From Pseudomonadales bacterium (lineage in GTDB: Bacteria > Pseudomonadota > Gammaproteobacteria > Pseudomonadales > Azotimanducaceae): DNA of 64,000 bases. This document shows, piece after piece, positions 7,186 through 15,325 of this stretch; position 1 is the stretch's first letter, and each line of letters starts with the position of its first letter. The translations under genes were made by a program, and so were the position numbers. The stretch covers positions 1-64,000 of the forward strand of contig JANQKS010000074.1 in NCBI GenBank assembly GCA_028281005.1, given 5' to 3'. The notes below the pieces were generated by a model. The model saw only the letters and a list, made by a program, of their open reading frames with translations. It was not told the origin of the DNA and made no database searches.

Positions 7186-8904
7186 ATGGAAGATCAACAG
7201 CCGCCTGCAGACAAGCAGCGACCTGATATCGAGCGTAACGCCAGCGGGCAACAGCGCGATCGCGGCGTACCTCTCAGCACCGCACTTGGCGTCGACCGAC
7301 AGGCATTTTTAGATACCTGGGGCGATATCGTCGAGACTTCCATGCAACAGCCCACCGCGTTGTGGAACGTAGCTTCCACCTTTGCTCGGGAATGTGCTGA
7401 GATTGTACTCGGCAACAGTGATCTGCAGCCCGACGCCAACGACAAACGTTTTCAAGACCCGGCTTGGGAAGAAAACCCGTTTTACCACCGCCTCGGCCAG
7501 GCTTATGTCGCCTGGTCGCAAGCTTTAGACGGCTGGCTGGAAGAATCCCGGCTCGAAGGTATGGACCGCGAGCGGGCTCGTTACGTACTGGATGCCGCCA
7601 AAGACATCCTCGCACCGGTTAATACGCTACCGGGCAATCCCGAAGCCATGCGCATCGCGCGCGACACCCGCGGGCGCAGTATCGTCAATGGTTTCAAAAA
7701 CTTGCTGGACGACGTGCAGCACAATCACGGTTATCCCGCTTGTGCCGATCGTCATGCGTTTAAGGTTGGCCAGGACGTCGCAGCAACCGAGGGCGCGGTC
7801 ATCTACCGCTCCGAGCTGCTCGAACTGATTCAATACCAACCCGCCACCGATACGGTGGTGGATGCCCCCTTGCTGTACGTATTCAGCCAGGTCAATCGCT
7901 TCTATCTGGGCGATCTGACCCCGGACCGCAGCCTGTTTCAACGCCTGCTAAAGGCCGGCATACCGGTATTTGCCATCAGTTGGCGCAACCCCACCACAGA
8001 ACACCGCAACTGGAATCTAGACGCTTACGCCGATGGCGTTATCCAAGCCATCAGTGTGATACGAGAAGTCACCGGGTCCGAGCATGTCAATCTGATGGGA
8101 TTGTGCGCCGGCGGTTTGGCGGCCGCAGCTGCAGCAGGGGCATTGCAGGCTCGAGGCGATGAATGGATAAACAGCTTATCTCTATTTGTTAACGTGTTAG
8201 ACAACCGTCCGGAAGACAGCGACTTCGGTCTATTTGTCAGCGACCGTTCGGTACAAGCCCAGAAGCAGATGACACGTATGCGTGGCTTGTTTGAAGAGAA
8301 AAACGTCTTTGAGATGTTTGCCATGCTGCGCTTCGAGGAGAACATCATGAGTTTCCTGCGCAGCAACTACCTGAAAGGCGAAGATCCGCTACAACATCCG
8401 CTGTTGTTTTGGTCCATCGACTACACCCGACTCCCGGCAGGGCTGCACGCCGACTTCCTCGATTTGAGCCTCGAAAACAAATTGGCAAAACGGGAGATGA
8501 AGGTGCTGGGCAAACGGGTGGATCTTTCAAAGATCAACTATCCGATCTACATCATGGCCGGCTCAACCGACCACATCACCCCTTGGAAAGCGTGTTATCG
8601 CAGCACCCAGATGTTCAAGAAAAAGAACATGCGATTTGTGCTAACCAACCAAAACCACACCCAAACCATATCCAGCCGCGACGACAACCGCCATTTAAAA
8701 CACTGGATTGCCGGCAGCCATCCGCAAGACCCCGAAGAGTGGCTGAAGAAAGTGAAGGAATATGACGGCAGCTGGGTGCCAAATTGGATTGAGTGGCTAA
8801 AGAAAAATAGCCCCACAGAGCAAGTGCCTGCGCCAACCATCTACGGCAACGACAGCTACCCAGAGATTGACGCCGCGCCGGGACGATACGTACTGGAAAG
8901 CTAA
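7186..8904 (+). CDS. phaC: Class I poly(3-hydroxyalkanoate) synthase
   Basis: The 572-residue protein polymerises hydroxyacyl-CoA into PHA. Family blocks are clear: DKRFQDPAWEENPFYHRLG (about 86-104), GFKNLLDDVQHNHG, FKVGQDVAATEGAVIYRSELLELIQY, and the lipase-like box GLCAGG with Cys307 as nucleophile. Asp462 (STDHITPW) and His491 (NQNHTQT) complete the expected triad. The His region departs from the usual G-x-x-GHIAG of class I enzymes, so this belongs to a divergent branch. The end PGRYVLES resembles the usual class I tail. ATG 7186 follows GGAGG. No phaA or phaB is in the window, so monomer supply is encoded elsewhere or comes from beta-oxidation. Confidence 0.9.
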   Translation: MEDQQPPADKQRPDIERNASGQQRDRGVPLSTALGVDRQAFLDTWGDIVETSMQQPTALWNVASTFARECAEIVLGNSDLQPDANDKRFQDPAWEENPFYHRLGQAYVAWSQALDGWLEESRLEGMDRERARYVLDAAKDILAPVNTLPGNPEAMRIARDTRGRSIVNGFKNLLDDVQHNHGYPACADRHAFKVGQDVAATEGAVIYRSELLELIQYQPATDTVVDAPLLYVFSQVNRFYLGDLTPDRSLFQRLLKAGIPVFAISWRNPTTEHRNWNLDAYADGVIQAISVIREVTGSEHVNLMGLCAGGLAAAAAAGALQARGDEWINSLSLFVNVLDNRPEDSDFGLFVSDRSVQAQKQMTRMRGLFEEKNVFEMFAMLRFEENIMSFLRSNYLKGEDPLQHPLLFWSIDYTRLPAGLHADFLDLSLENKLAKREMKVLGKRVDLSKINYPIYIMAGSTDHITPWKACYRSTQMFKKKNMRFVLTNQNHTQTISSRDDNRHLKHWIAGSHPQDPEEWLKKVKEYDGSWVPNWIEWLKKNSPTEQVPAPTIYGNDSYPEIDAAPGRYVLES

Positions 8905-9038
8905 CCAACGCTGTCGTCGCGCTCTCTCGCGCCCTCCATAGTAGCGACATACGCGCGCAATGTCTGTGTGTTCATATACCTGTGTCTGCACTAAAGTAAT
9001 CTTCGTCACGAGTAGGGGAACGAGGATAGGGAGAGGTC

Positions 9039-9365
9039 ATGGCGACATATATCATGCTCAGCACGCTCACGGACGAAGGACGCAAAACCCTCAAGGAGCG
9101 GCCCGACCGATTAAAAAGTGTAAATAAGGAAGTAGAAGAAATGGGCGCGCGTGTCCGCGCCCAATACGCTGTGTTAGGCGGCTATGACTTTGTGAATGTC
9201 ATCGACGCACCCAGCAACGAAGTCATGGCGCGCATCTCCATGGAGTTAGGGTCACGCGGTACCATTAAAATTACCACTCTACCGGGCATGCCCATCGAGG
9301 AGTTCCTCAACAACATGCTGGCGAATCCGCCGCGCAAGGACAATTCCGACGACTCGGACGATTGA
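9039..9365 (+). CDS. GYD domain protein
   Basis: The 108-residue protein is a single GYD domain (PF08734-type): start MATYIMLSTLTDEGRKTLKE, then AQYAVLGGYDFVNVIDAP containing the name-giving G-Y-D, and a final TLPGMPIEEFLN. Function of the family is unknown; the fold resembles ferredoxin-like alpha-beta sandwiches. AGGGAGAGG lies directly upstream of ATG 9039. The next gene starts 9 bases after the stop and also begins with a GYD-like domain, so the two products may be co-translated and may pair. Confidence 0.8.
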   Translation: MATYIMLSTLTDEGRKTLKERPDRLKSVNKEVEEMGARVRAQYAVLGGYDFVNVIDAPSNEVMARISMELGSRGTIKITTLPGMPIEEFLNNMLANPPRKDNSDDSDD

Positions 9366-9374
9366 TTCAGCATC

Positions 9375-10361
9375 GTGGGCACCTACGTTTTATTGCTGAA
9401 GTACCACTCCAGCGGCTTGGTGGAAGCCAAAAAAGACCCCAAATTTCTACTGGGCGTAAACGAATCCATCGAGCGCTGGGAAGCCAAAGTGCTCGACAGC
9501 TTTCATCTGTTGGGCGAATACGATCAATGTACGATCATAGAAGCGCCCGACAACTTCAAAGCGTATCGCGCCACATTAGCCCAGGAGCTATCCACCACCG
9601 CACAAACCGAAATCTTACCGGCTATTGATCTTCCGCTGTTTGAGCGGCTGATCAGCCAAAGCCTAAAAACCGGCGGCCCTCACACCTGGCAGATTCAGGG
9701 TTGGGCACGCTGGGCGCGACGTATGATGCGCTGGTACGCGTTCACGCGTTGGGAAAAAGAATACTTCCAGCCGTTTAACGTCACCGGTCAGGAGAAAATC
9801 CAAAATATAGATGGCCCCTGCATTGTGGTGGGTAACCACGCCAGCCATTTAGACCAATACGCACTGCTCGCAGCGTTGCCGGAACACATCCGCTCCAACA
9901 TCTATTTTGGGGCAGCCGCTGATCGCTGGTTTCTGAAAGGGCGCAAAGAAATAACGCTGCAACCTTGGTATCAATCCCTGGTGATGGGGTTGTACCCCAT
10001 CCAACGGGGCGGAGGATCCAAAACGTTAGACTACCCTAAGTGGTTGTTGGACCAAGGCTGCAACCTCATGCTGTTTCCGGAAGGGACCCGATCGCGCGGT
10101 AAACAGCTGGCCAAGTTTAAACATGGCGTCTCCATCCTCGCTTTAGAGAAAAAAGTCCCGGTGATTCCGATATATATGACGGGACTCAAAGCGATACGTC
10201 CACCCGGCACCAAAGAAATGGTGCCCGGACCGGTAACCTCGCACATCTTGGACCCCATCTTTTTTGACTACTACACGGAAGTACCAGAAGCCACTAACAC
10301 CATTTTCCAGGCGATGAACGCCAAGCATCAGCGGGTGCTTGAGCACGGCGATGACAGCTAA
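9375..10361 (+). CDS. GYD-PlsC fusion: 1-acylglycerol-3-phosphate acyltransferase-like
   Basis: Residues 1-95 form a GYD-like domain (MGTYVLLLKYHSSGLVEAKK, with LLGEYDQCTIIEAPDN in place of GGYD). Residues about 110-328 form a PlsC acyltransferase: NHASHLDQ gives the HX4D active site (H155-D160), FPEGTRSRGK (234-243) the phosphate/glycerol-binding block and VPVIPIYMTG the late block. PlsC enzymes acylate lysophosphatidate, and here this could supply the route to diacylglycerol for the WS/DGATs. The start is GTG 9375. The gene closely follows the stand-alone GYD gene. Fusion of a GYD domain to PlsC is not one I know as common. There is no clear membrane span. Confidence 0.82.
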   Translation: MGTYVLLLKYHSSGLVEAKKDPKFLLGVNESIERWEAKVLDSFHLLGEYDQCTIIEAPDNFKAYRATLAQELSTTAQTEILPAIDLPLFERLISQSLKTGGPHTWQIQGWARWARRMMRWYAFTRWEKEYFQPFNVTGQEKIQNIDGPCIVVGNHASHLDQYALLAALPEHIRSNIYFGAAADRWFLKGRKEITLQPWYQSLVMGLYPIQRGGGSKTLDYPKWLLDQGCNLMLFPEGTRSRGKQLAKFKHGVSILALEKKVPVIPIYMTGLKAIRPPGTKEMVPGPVTSHILDPIFFDYYTEVPEATNTIFQAMNAKHQRVLEHGDDS

Positions 10362-11164
10362 GGCAGACGCCCTTCGCGCAAAACGATCTCTACAGCCTGA
10401 GCCACACCATCTTCGTAATTTGGCGCGGAGACGTAGTCCGCCGCCTGTTTAACTTCATCATGGGCTTGCCCCATGGCGACGCTGGCGCCGGCCAAGCGGA
10501 ACATTGCCAAATCATTTTCCGCATCGCCAAACGCAATCACCTGTTTGGGGTCGATCTCCAAGTGATCACACGCAGCTTGCAAAGCGGCACCCTTGCTCGC
10601 AGCTTTGCCGGTAATGGTGAGCACCAGTTTGCCGGTCGGACCAATTGAGTCAAAGATGTTGACTGTGTCGGCGTACTTGTCTTTGAGATCGTTTTTGATG
10701 ATTTCACAAACCTTGGAACCTTGAATGGCTGCGATACGCGGTAGGTCCTGCTCATGCAGCACCAATTTCGGCACCCACTGCATGACCTCCTCCATGGCTT
10801 CGGGGTCCGGCTCGCCATCGAGCTTCAATAACACCCGCTCAGACACGGTCACGGTAGCGATGCAGCGGTTGTGGTTGCACACCTCAAACAGTTCTTCAGC
10901 AAAGTCCGTGGGCAGACGTACATCAAAAATGTCTTCTGCTTCCAAGGAATCGTGGACCTGGGCGCCGGAACAAGCAATGGCCACGGAATGCCGACAAATT
11001 TGATTCGCCACACGCTGCGCCATGGGTAACCAACGGGCAGTGGCAACGATAATCTCATACCCGGCCTGTGAGGCGCGCTGCAGCGCAAGCTTGTTTGCCT
11101 GCGGCAGGTCATCTCCCACCAAGGTGGTGCCGTCGAGGTCCAAGGCCAGAGCTTTGTATCGCAT
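10358..11164 (-). CDS. Cof-type HAD family phosphatase
   Basis: The 268-residue protein has HAD motif I LDLDGTTL at residues 7-14, a motif II region TARW, and the motif III/IV block GDAENDLAMF near residue 215. The insert between is the large alpha/beta cap of Cof/YidA-type sugar-phosphate and flavin-phosphate phosphatases. Substrate unknown. ATG 11164 is chosen because motif I should lie near the N-terminus; upstream in-frame extension to 11257 is Arg-rich and overlaps the divergent GST promoter. Its stop overlaps the stop of the GYD-PlsC gene on the other strand by four bases. Confidence 0.85.
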   Translation of the reverse strand: MRYKALALDLDGTTLVGDDLPQANKLALQRASQAGYEIIVATARWLPMAQRVANQICRHSVAIACSGAQVHDSLEAEDIFDVRLPTDFAEELFEVCNHNRCIATVTVSERVLLKLDGEPDPEAMEEVMQWVPKLVLHEQDLPRIAAIQGSKVCEIIKNDLKDKYADTVNIFDSIGPTGKLVLTITGKAASKGAALQAACDHLEIDPKQVIAFGDAENDLAMFRLAGASVAMGQAHDEVKQAADYVSAPNYEDGVAQAVEIVLREGRLP

Positions 11165-11242
11165 GTGGTGTTGTCGCGGTGCTCGAAAAGCGCGTAGCAT
11201 GCGTGCACGCGCAAGCGAATACAACCAGCGGGGAGAACCTCT

Positions 11243-12007
11243 TTGATCGACGTACACTACTGGCCTACGCCAAACGGGTGGAAGGTCACCATCATGTTGG
11301 AAGAATGTGGTTTGGACTACAACATTGTGCCGGTTGATATCGGTGGCGGTGATCAGTTTACGCCGGAGTTTTTACGCATCAGCCCCAACAACCGCATGCC
11401 GGCTATTGTTGATCATGCCCCGCTCGGCGGCGGCGAACCCCTGGCAATCTTTGAGTCGGGCGCCATTCTCGAGTATTTGGCTGAGAAAACCGGTAAGTTT
11501 TTGCCCACTGATACCGCGAAAAAATACCAGGTTCTGCAATGGGTTCATTGGCAGATGGCAAACCTCGGACCGATGATGGGTAACGCCAATCATTTCAAGA
11601 ACTACGGCAAAAACATCGCCGCGGACCCCAAACAACTGGAATACGGCACCAAGAGGTTTGTCGGTGAAGTCGACCGGCTGTCAGGCGTCATGGATGCCCA
11701 GCTGTCCGTCAACCAATATCTGGCCGGCGATCATTACTCCATCGCCGACATCATCACCTGGCCATGGGCGTTCCTCATTGGACGCCTGATTGATGATTCC
11801 TCGTGGGAGACATTCCCCCATCTCAAACGTTGGGTGGATGAAGTGGGTCAGCGGCCAGCCATTGATCGAGGCCGCAAAGTAGGCCTTGAGCTACGCGACC
11901 AACAGTTGACCGAAGAACAGGAAAAAGCGCGGCGTGAGCTGCTGTTTAACCAAACCAACGAAAAAGTACGTGCCGCGCGAGAGCAAGCGGCCCAGGCAAA
12001 CTCCTAA
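11243..12007 (+). CDS. Glutathione S-transferase family protein
   Basis: The 254-residue protein has an N-terminal thioredoxin-like GST domain (YWPTPNGWKVTIMLEECGLDY, with NNRMPAI cis-Pro loop and ESGAILEYLAE), then an all-helical domain with the N-cap GDHYSIADIITWPW. The TPN[GW]K start and long loop fit the Nu/YfcG-like group, which often shows disulfide-bond reductase activity. The start is TTG 11243 with GGGGAG in front. It is divergent from the Cof phosphatase (78 bp gap). The C-terminal tail is charged and helical. Confidence 0.85.
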   Translation: MIDVHYWPTPNGWKVTIMLEECGLDYNIVPVDIGGGDQFTPEFLRISPNNRMPAIVDHAPLGGGEPLAIFESGAILEYLAEKTGKFLPTDTAKKYQVLQWVHWQMANLGPMMGNANHFKNYGKNIAADPKQLEYGTKRFVGEVDRLSGVMDAQLSVNQYLAGDHYSIADIITWPWAFLIGRLIDDSSWETFPHLKRWVDEVGQRPAIDRGRKVGLELRDQQLTEEQEKARRELLFNQTNEKVRAAREQAAQANS

Positions 12008-12041
12008 CCGGGCTAGCAACTAGGCTCGTAGGCTCGACGCG

Positions 12042-12611
12042 TCAACGACCCATCGCATAAAACTCGTCGTTGGGTCGCATACCGGACAGATTAGCCATGC
12101 GATTGCTCATGGCAAAAAACGCCGCTATGGCACCTATGTCCCAAATATCTTCTTCGGTGAAACCATGTTCGGCGAGGCGCGCAATATCGGCGTCTTCAAT
12201 CGTGGCGGATTCAAGCGCCACCTGCATGGCAAAATCCAGCATCGCTTGTTGGCGCGGATCGATGTCCGCTTTTAAGTAGTTGACCGCAATTTGATCCGCC
12301 AACAGCGGTTGCTTGGCACGGATGCGCAAGATCGCACCGTGGGCGATCACACAGTACTGACAGGAATTGGCCGCCGAAGTGGCCACCACAATCATCTCCC
12401 GCTCCGCCTTACTTAAGCCACTGTCTTTTTCCATCAGCGCATCATGATGGGCAAAAAACGCGCGAAACTCCTCGGGTCGCCGGGCCAGCACCATAAATAC
12501 GTTGGGGACAAAACCCGATTTCTCCTGCACCGCCTGCACGCGCGTACGGATGTCGTCAGGCAGGTCAGCGAGCTCAGGTAGACTGAATCGGCTGATCGGC
12601 GGCTCACTCAC
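12042..12611 (-). CDS. AhpD-like peroxidase-related protein
   Basis: The 189-residue product belongs to the carboxymuconolactone decarboxylase/AhpD superfamily, 'peroxidase-related' branch. The core motif SCQYCVIAHG (CXXC plus His) is seen near residue 85, in the helical context EREMIVVATSAAN. Such proteins act as thiol-dependent peroxidases or reductases. The start is GTG 12611: its first bases overlap the stop of the upstream gene (12604), and homology begins here, so the frame extending to 12692 is not used. Translational coupling suggests a two-gene unit with the periplasmic phosphatase, though their biochemical link is unclear. Confidence 0.82.
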   Translation of the reverse strand: MSEPPISRFSLPELADLPDDIRTRVQAVQEKSGFVPNVFMVLARRPEEFRAFFAHHDALMEKDSGLSKAEREMIVVATSAANSCQYCVIAHGAILRIRAKQPLLADQIAVNYLKADIDPRQQAMLDFAMQVALESATIEDADIARLAEHGFTEEDIWDIGAIAAFFAMSNRMANLSGMRPNDEFYAMGR

Positions 12612-13269
12612 TGTTGTCGCCCTCTTTGCTATCACCCTCTTTGTCACCACGCTCTTCGCCTCCCATATCACCCTGCTCGCCTTCATTGGCAATACCTATC
12701 TGCAGGGATTGACCAAGGAACCCTTCTAAAGGGATATCGCCAAAATTCAATTGACGGGCAACCGCGATGGCGTCTGCAACCGGCACATCCAGCTGGCGAA
12801 TGAGGTAGGCGGTCCATAGATGACTGGCGCGCCATGCCACGGTGCAGTGCAACAATACGTTACCTTCTGCCTGTTCTATGGCCTGGGCCAGCTCTGTAAC
12901 TGCCTCAGGGTTGTAGGGTGTATCGAGGCCACCCAGGGGGATATGAACATAACCCAGACCTTGTTCCTTGAGTGCTGCCGCTTCATCAAACGGCACTACC
13001 TCGCGGTTATCCATCTCGTAAGACGTACGTAAGCTAATCACCGTGGTGACACCTAGATCCGGCAGCTTGGACAGTGCGGTTTGTGAAGGCTGCCCCGCCA
13101 TATAGACGTTGGGTGCTACCTGGGCAAAAAAGTCTTGATAGTCATCTGCGGCCAAGCTTTTGGGTTCACTGAAGTAAGTCTGTTGCGCTTGATCTGCGTG
13201 ACTCAATGCCACTAAACCGACCAAGCTCAGCGCACAAACGAATGCTGGAAACTGTTGTCTATACTTCAT
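12604..13269 (-). CDS. Exported tyrosine-phosphatase-like (BLH/DUF442-type) protein
   Basis: The 221-residue protein starts with a signal peptide (MKYRQQFPAFVCALSLVGLVALSHA) and should be periplasmic. The domain carries VYMAGQPSQTALSKLPDLGVTTVISLR and LLHCTVAWRASHLW, whose C-X4-R loop matches the DUF442/BLH branch rather than C-X5-R of classic tyrosine phosphatases. The last 30 residues form a Gly/Glu/Asp/Lys-rich, repeat-like tail with no fold. It heads a unit with the AhpD-like gene (8-bp overlap). Substrate unknown. Confidence 0.72.
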   Translation of the reverse strand: MKYRQQFPAFVCALSLVGLVALSHADQAQQTYFSEPKSLAADDYQDFFAQVAPNVYMAGQPSQTALSKLPDLGVTTVISLRTSYEMDNREVVPFDEAAALKEQGLGYVHIPLGGLDTPYNPEAVTELAQAIEQAEGNVLLHCTVAWRASHLWTAYLIRQLDVPVADAIAVARQLNFGDIPLEGFLGQSLQIGIANEGEQGDMGGEERGDKEGDSKEGDNSE

Positions 13270-13333
13270 AGTTATTTGAGACCTGTTAATCCTTAACTAG
13301 CGGCGAATTTGTGTTAACGTTCGCAACTTAATT

Positions 13334-13636
13334 ATGCCTAAGCCAGCCAAAAACCATCCGTGGAAGCTGGGGCTCTCCGGCCCGGTGTCGTATGCCAATC
13401 GCTCCAACAGTAACTGGCGCGGGTTCTATCGTCCACCTGAAGAAGCCAGCCCCGTGCGCACCTTGTCTGAGTCAGAGATCGAAGCACTCGGCCTCCAACT
13501 GGTGTTGCCCGTGCATGAAATTATGGAAGCCCGCCGCATGTGCCAAGAGCACCACCCAGATCGCGGCGGTGACCCCGAAGTGTTCCAATATTGGAAGGAA
13601 AAGCTCGACCGTTTGAAGCGCCGCGTGCGACGCTAA
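13334..13636 (+). CDS. Small protein with J-domain-like HPD end
   Basis: The 100-residue, basic protein ends in RRMCQEHHPDRGGDPEVFQYW, which matches the HPD turn and helix III of DnaJ-type J domains (HPD at 74-76). A preceding helix (LPVHEIMEARRMC) could be helix II. The first 45 residues are polar, with no Gly/Phe or zinc region. It may recruit DnaK, or be a degenerate J-like fold. It is divergent from the phosphatase gene. There is no strong Shine-Dalgarno before ATG 13334. Confidence 0.6.
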   Translation: MPKPAKNHPWKLGLSGPVSYANRSNSNWRGFYRPPEEASPVRTLSESEIEALGLQLVLPVHEIMEARRMCQEHHPDRGGDPEVFQYWKEKLDRLKRRVRR

Positions 13637-13687
13637 CCGCTTGTACGTTATGCTTGCCTGAGTTTTTCAGGCATCGCGGAGAGGACG

Positions 13688-15286
13688 GTGGCATTAAATT
13701 CTAAAGGCTCGCTATCGCGCTCGCTTTTTCTTTTTTGGCTCAGCACCGCTGCAACGTGGCTCGCAGGCACAGCTCACGCAGACCCATTCAGCAACAGTGC
13801 TAGCAGCCAAGCGCAATACACCGCTACACCGATCAGCGCTGCTTTGCGCTGCGGTGATCTAATTGCCACCAGCAATTTCGAATACAGCGTCATCGCCAGC
13901 GTGGAGATACCCGCCAGCGAAAGCGCACCGGCGCATTGCCGCATCAGCGGGATTATCCCCACCGAAATTCGTTTCGAAGTCAATTTGCCGCTGGCTTGGA
14001 ATGGCCGTTTGTACATGTACGGCAACGGCGGCCTGGCAGGTACACCCGCCATAGACCCGACCCGGCAATACACTCGCGACCAGGCGTTACGCCAGGGTTT
14101 CGCCACCGCCTACACCGATACCGGACATGACAAGCGGGTCCACAGCGGCGGCACGTTTGCCCACCGTAACTTCCACAAACTGGTGGACTATGGCTTTCGT
14201 GCCGTACACCTGACCGTGACCAGTGCAAAATCCCTCGCCCAACACCTGTACGGCCAAGCGCCGGACTACAGCTATTTCAACGGCTGCTCCACCGGCGGAC
14301 GCCAGGCGCTGTTGGCGGCACAGCGGTTCCCGCAGGATTTCGACGGCATTATTGCCGGTGCGCCGGCCGCGGACTACTCCGGTCTAAAGTTCTCACAGGC
14401 ATGGCGTGTGGCGGCGATCAGCAAATCGGGCTTACAAGAAGCGGAAGTGCTGCAGCTGGCCAACCACATATATACAGCCTGTGACGCCAAAGACGGCGTG
14501 ACTGACGGCTTGATTTCCGATCCGCGGCGCTGTGATTTTGACCCGGCGCGCGATCTGCCGCAATGTAAAGGTGCGGATACAGAGAGTTGCTTCGACGCCG
14601 GCGAGATTGCGGCCCTGCAACAATACTACGCGCCGGTCACCCTGGCCGGTGAGGTGGTCTATCCGCCCATGCCGGTTGGCAGCGAAGTGCTTGGCACTAC
14701 TTACGGCGGGACACAACGCAGCGGTTGGTACCCGTGGCTCATCAACCCCGACGGACCTGTGCTGTTAGACCTGTTAGGTTCCGACTTTTTCCGCTACATG
14801 GTGTTTGTCGAAGATCGGCCCGAATTTGAATGGACCGAGTTCGATTTTCAAACTGAACCCGACAACCTTGAGGAGTTTCGCTTGATCGTCGACGCGGTAA
14901 ACCCCGACCTGTCTGCATTTAAAGCCGCCGGTGGTAAGTTGCTCAGCTACTTCGGCTGGGCCGATCCGGATATAAACCCTTTAACGCTGCTTGAGTATCG
15001 TGAAGCCGTGGCCACGCTGGATGCAGATGTCGACGATTACTTTCGTACATTTATGATCCCCGGTATGTTCCACTGTCGCGGCGGCGCCGGACCCGATCGT
15101 TTCGACGCCATGACGCTGTTGGTGGATTGGGTAGAAAAAGGGGTGGCGCCGCGGCAGATGATGACCTGGCGCATGACGGAACAAGGCGCACGAGTTGATG
15201 AGCGGCCAAGCTGCAGCTACCCGGCGGAGGCCTTGCCCGACCGCCGTGGTCGTTTGCAATGTGCTGTACCCAGCGACTTAAATTGA
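13688..15286 (+). CDS. Tannase/feruloyl esterase family protein
   Basis: The 532-residue protein has a signal peptide (hydrophobic SLFLFWLSTAATWLAGTAHA) and the tannase/feruloyl esterase fold. The nucleophile motif is YFNGCSTGGRQALLAAQ (Cys200-Ser201); the acid is expected at WADPDINP and the His at MFHCRGGAGPD, giving the family's CS-D-HC arrangement with a disulfide next to the active site. It should cleave phenolic or aromatic esters in the periplasm or outside. The start is GTG 13688 after GAGAGGA. A second secreted hydrolase follows 39 bp on. Confidence 0.9.
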   Translation: MALNSKGSLSRSLFLFWLSTAATWLAGTAHADPFSNSASSQAQYTATPISAALRCGDLIATSNFEYSVIASVEIPASESAPAHCRISGIIPTEIRFEVNLPLAWNGRLYMYGNGGLAGTPAIDPTRQYTRDQALRQGFATAYTDTGHDKRVHSGGTFAHRNFHKLVDYGFRAVHLTVTSAKSLAQHLYGQAPDYSYFNGCSTGGRQALLAAQRFPQDFDGIIAGAPAADYSGLKFSQAWRVAAISKSGLQEAEVLQLANHIYTACDAKDGVTDGLISDPRRCDFDPARDLPQCKGADTESCFDAGEIAALQQYYAPVTLAGEVVYPPMPVGSEVLGTTYGGTQRSGWYPWLINPDGPVLLDLLGSDFFRYMVFVEDRPEFEWTEFDFQTEPDNLEEFRLIVDAVNPDLSAFKAAGGKLLSYFGWADPDINPLTLLEYREAVATLDADVDDYFRTFMIPGMFHCRGGAGPDRFDAMTLLVDWVEKGVAPRQMMTWRMTEQGARVDERPSCSYPAEALPDRRGRLQCAVPSDLN

Positions 15287-15325
15287 TGATGATTAAGCAA
15301 AATTTGAGGCATAGAAGACCCCACC

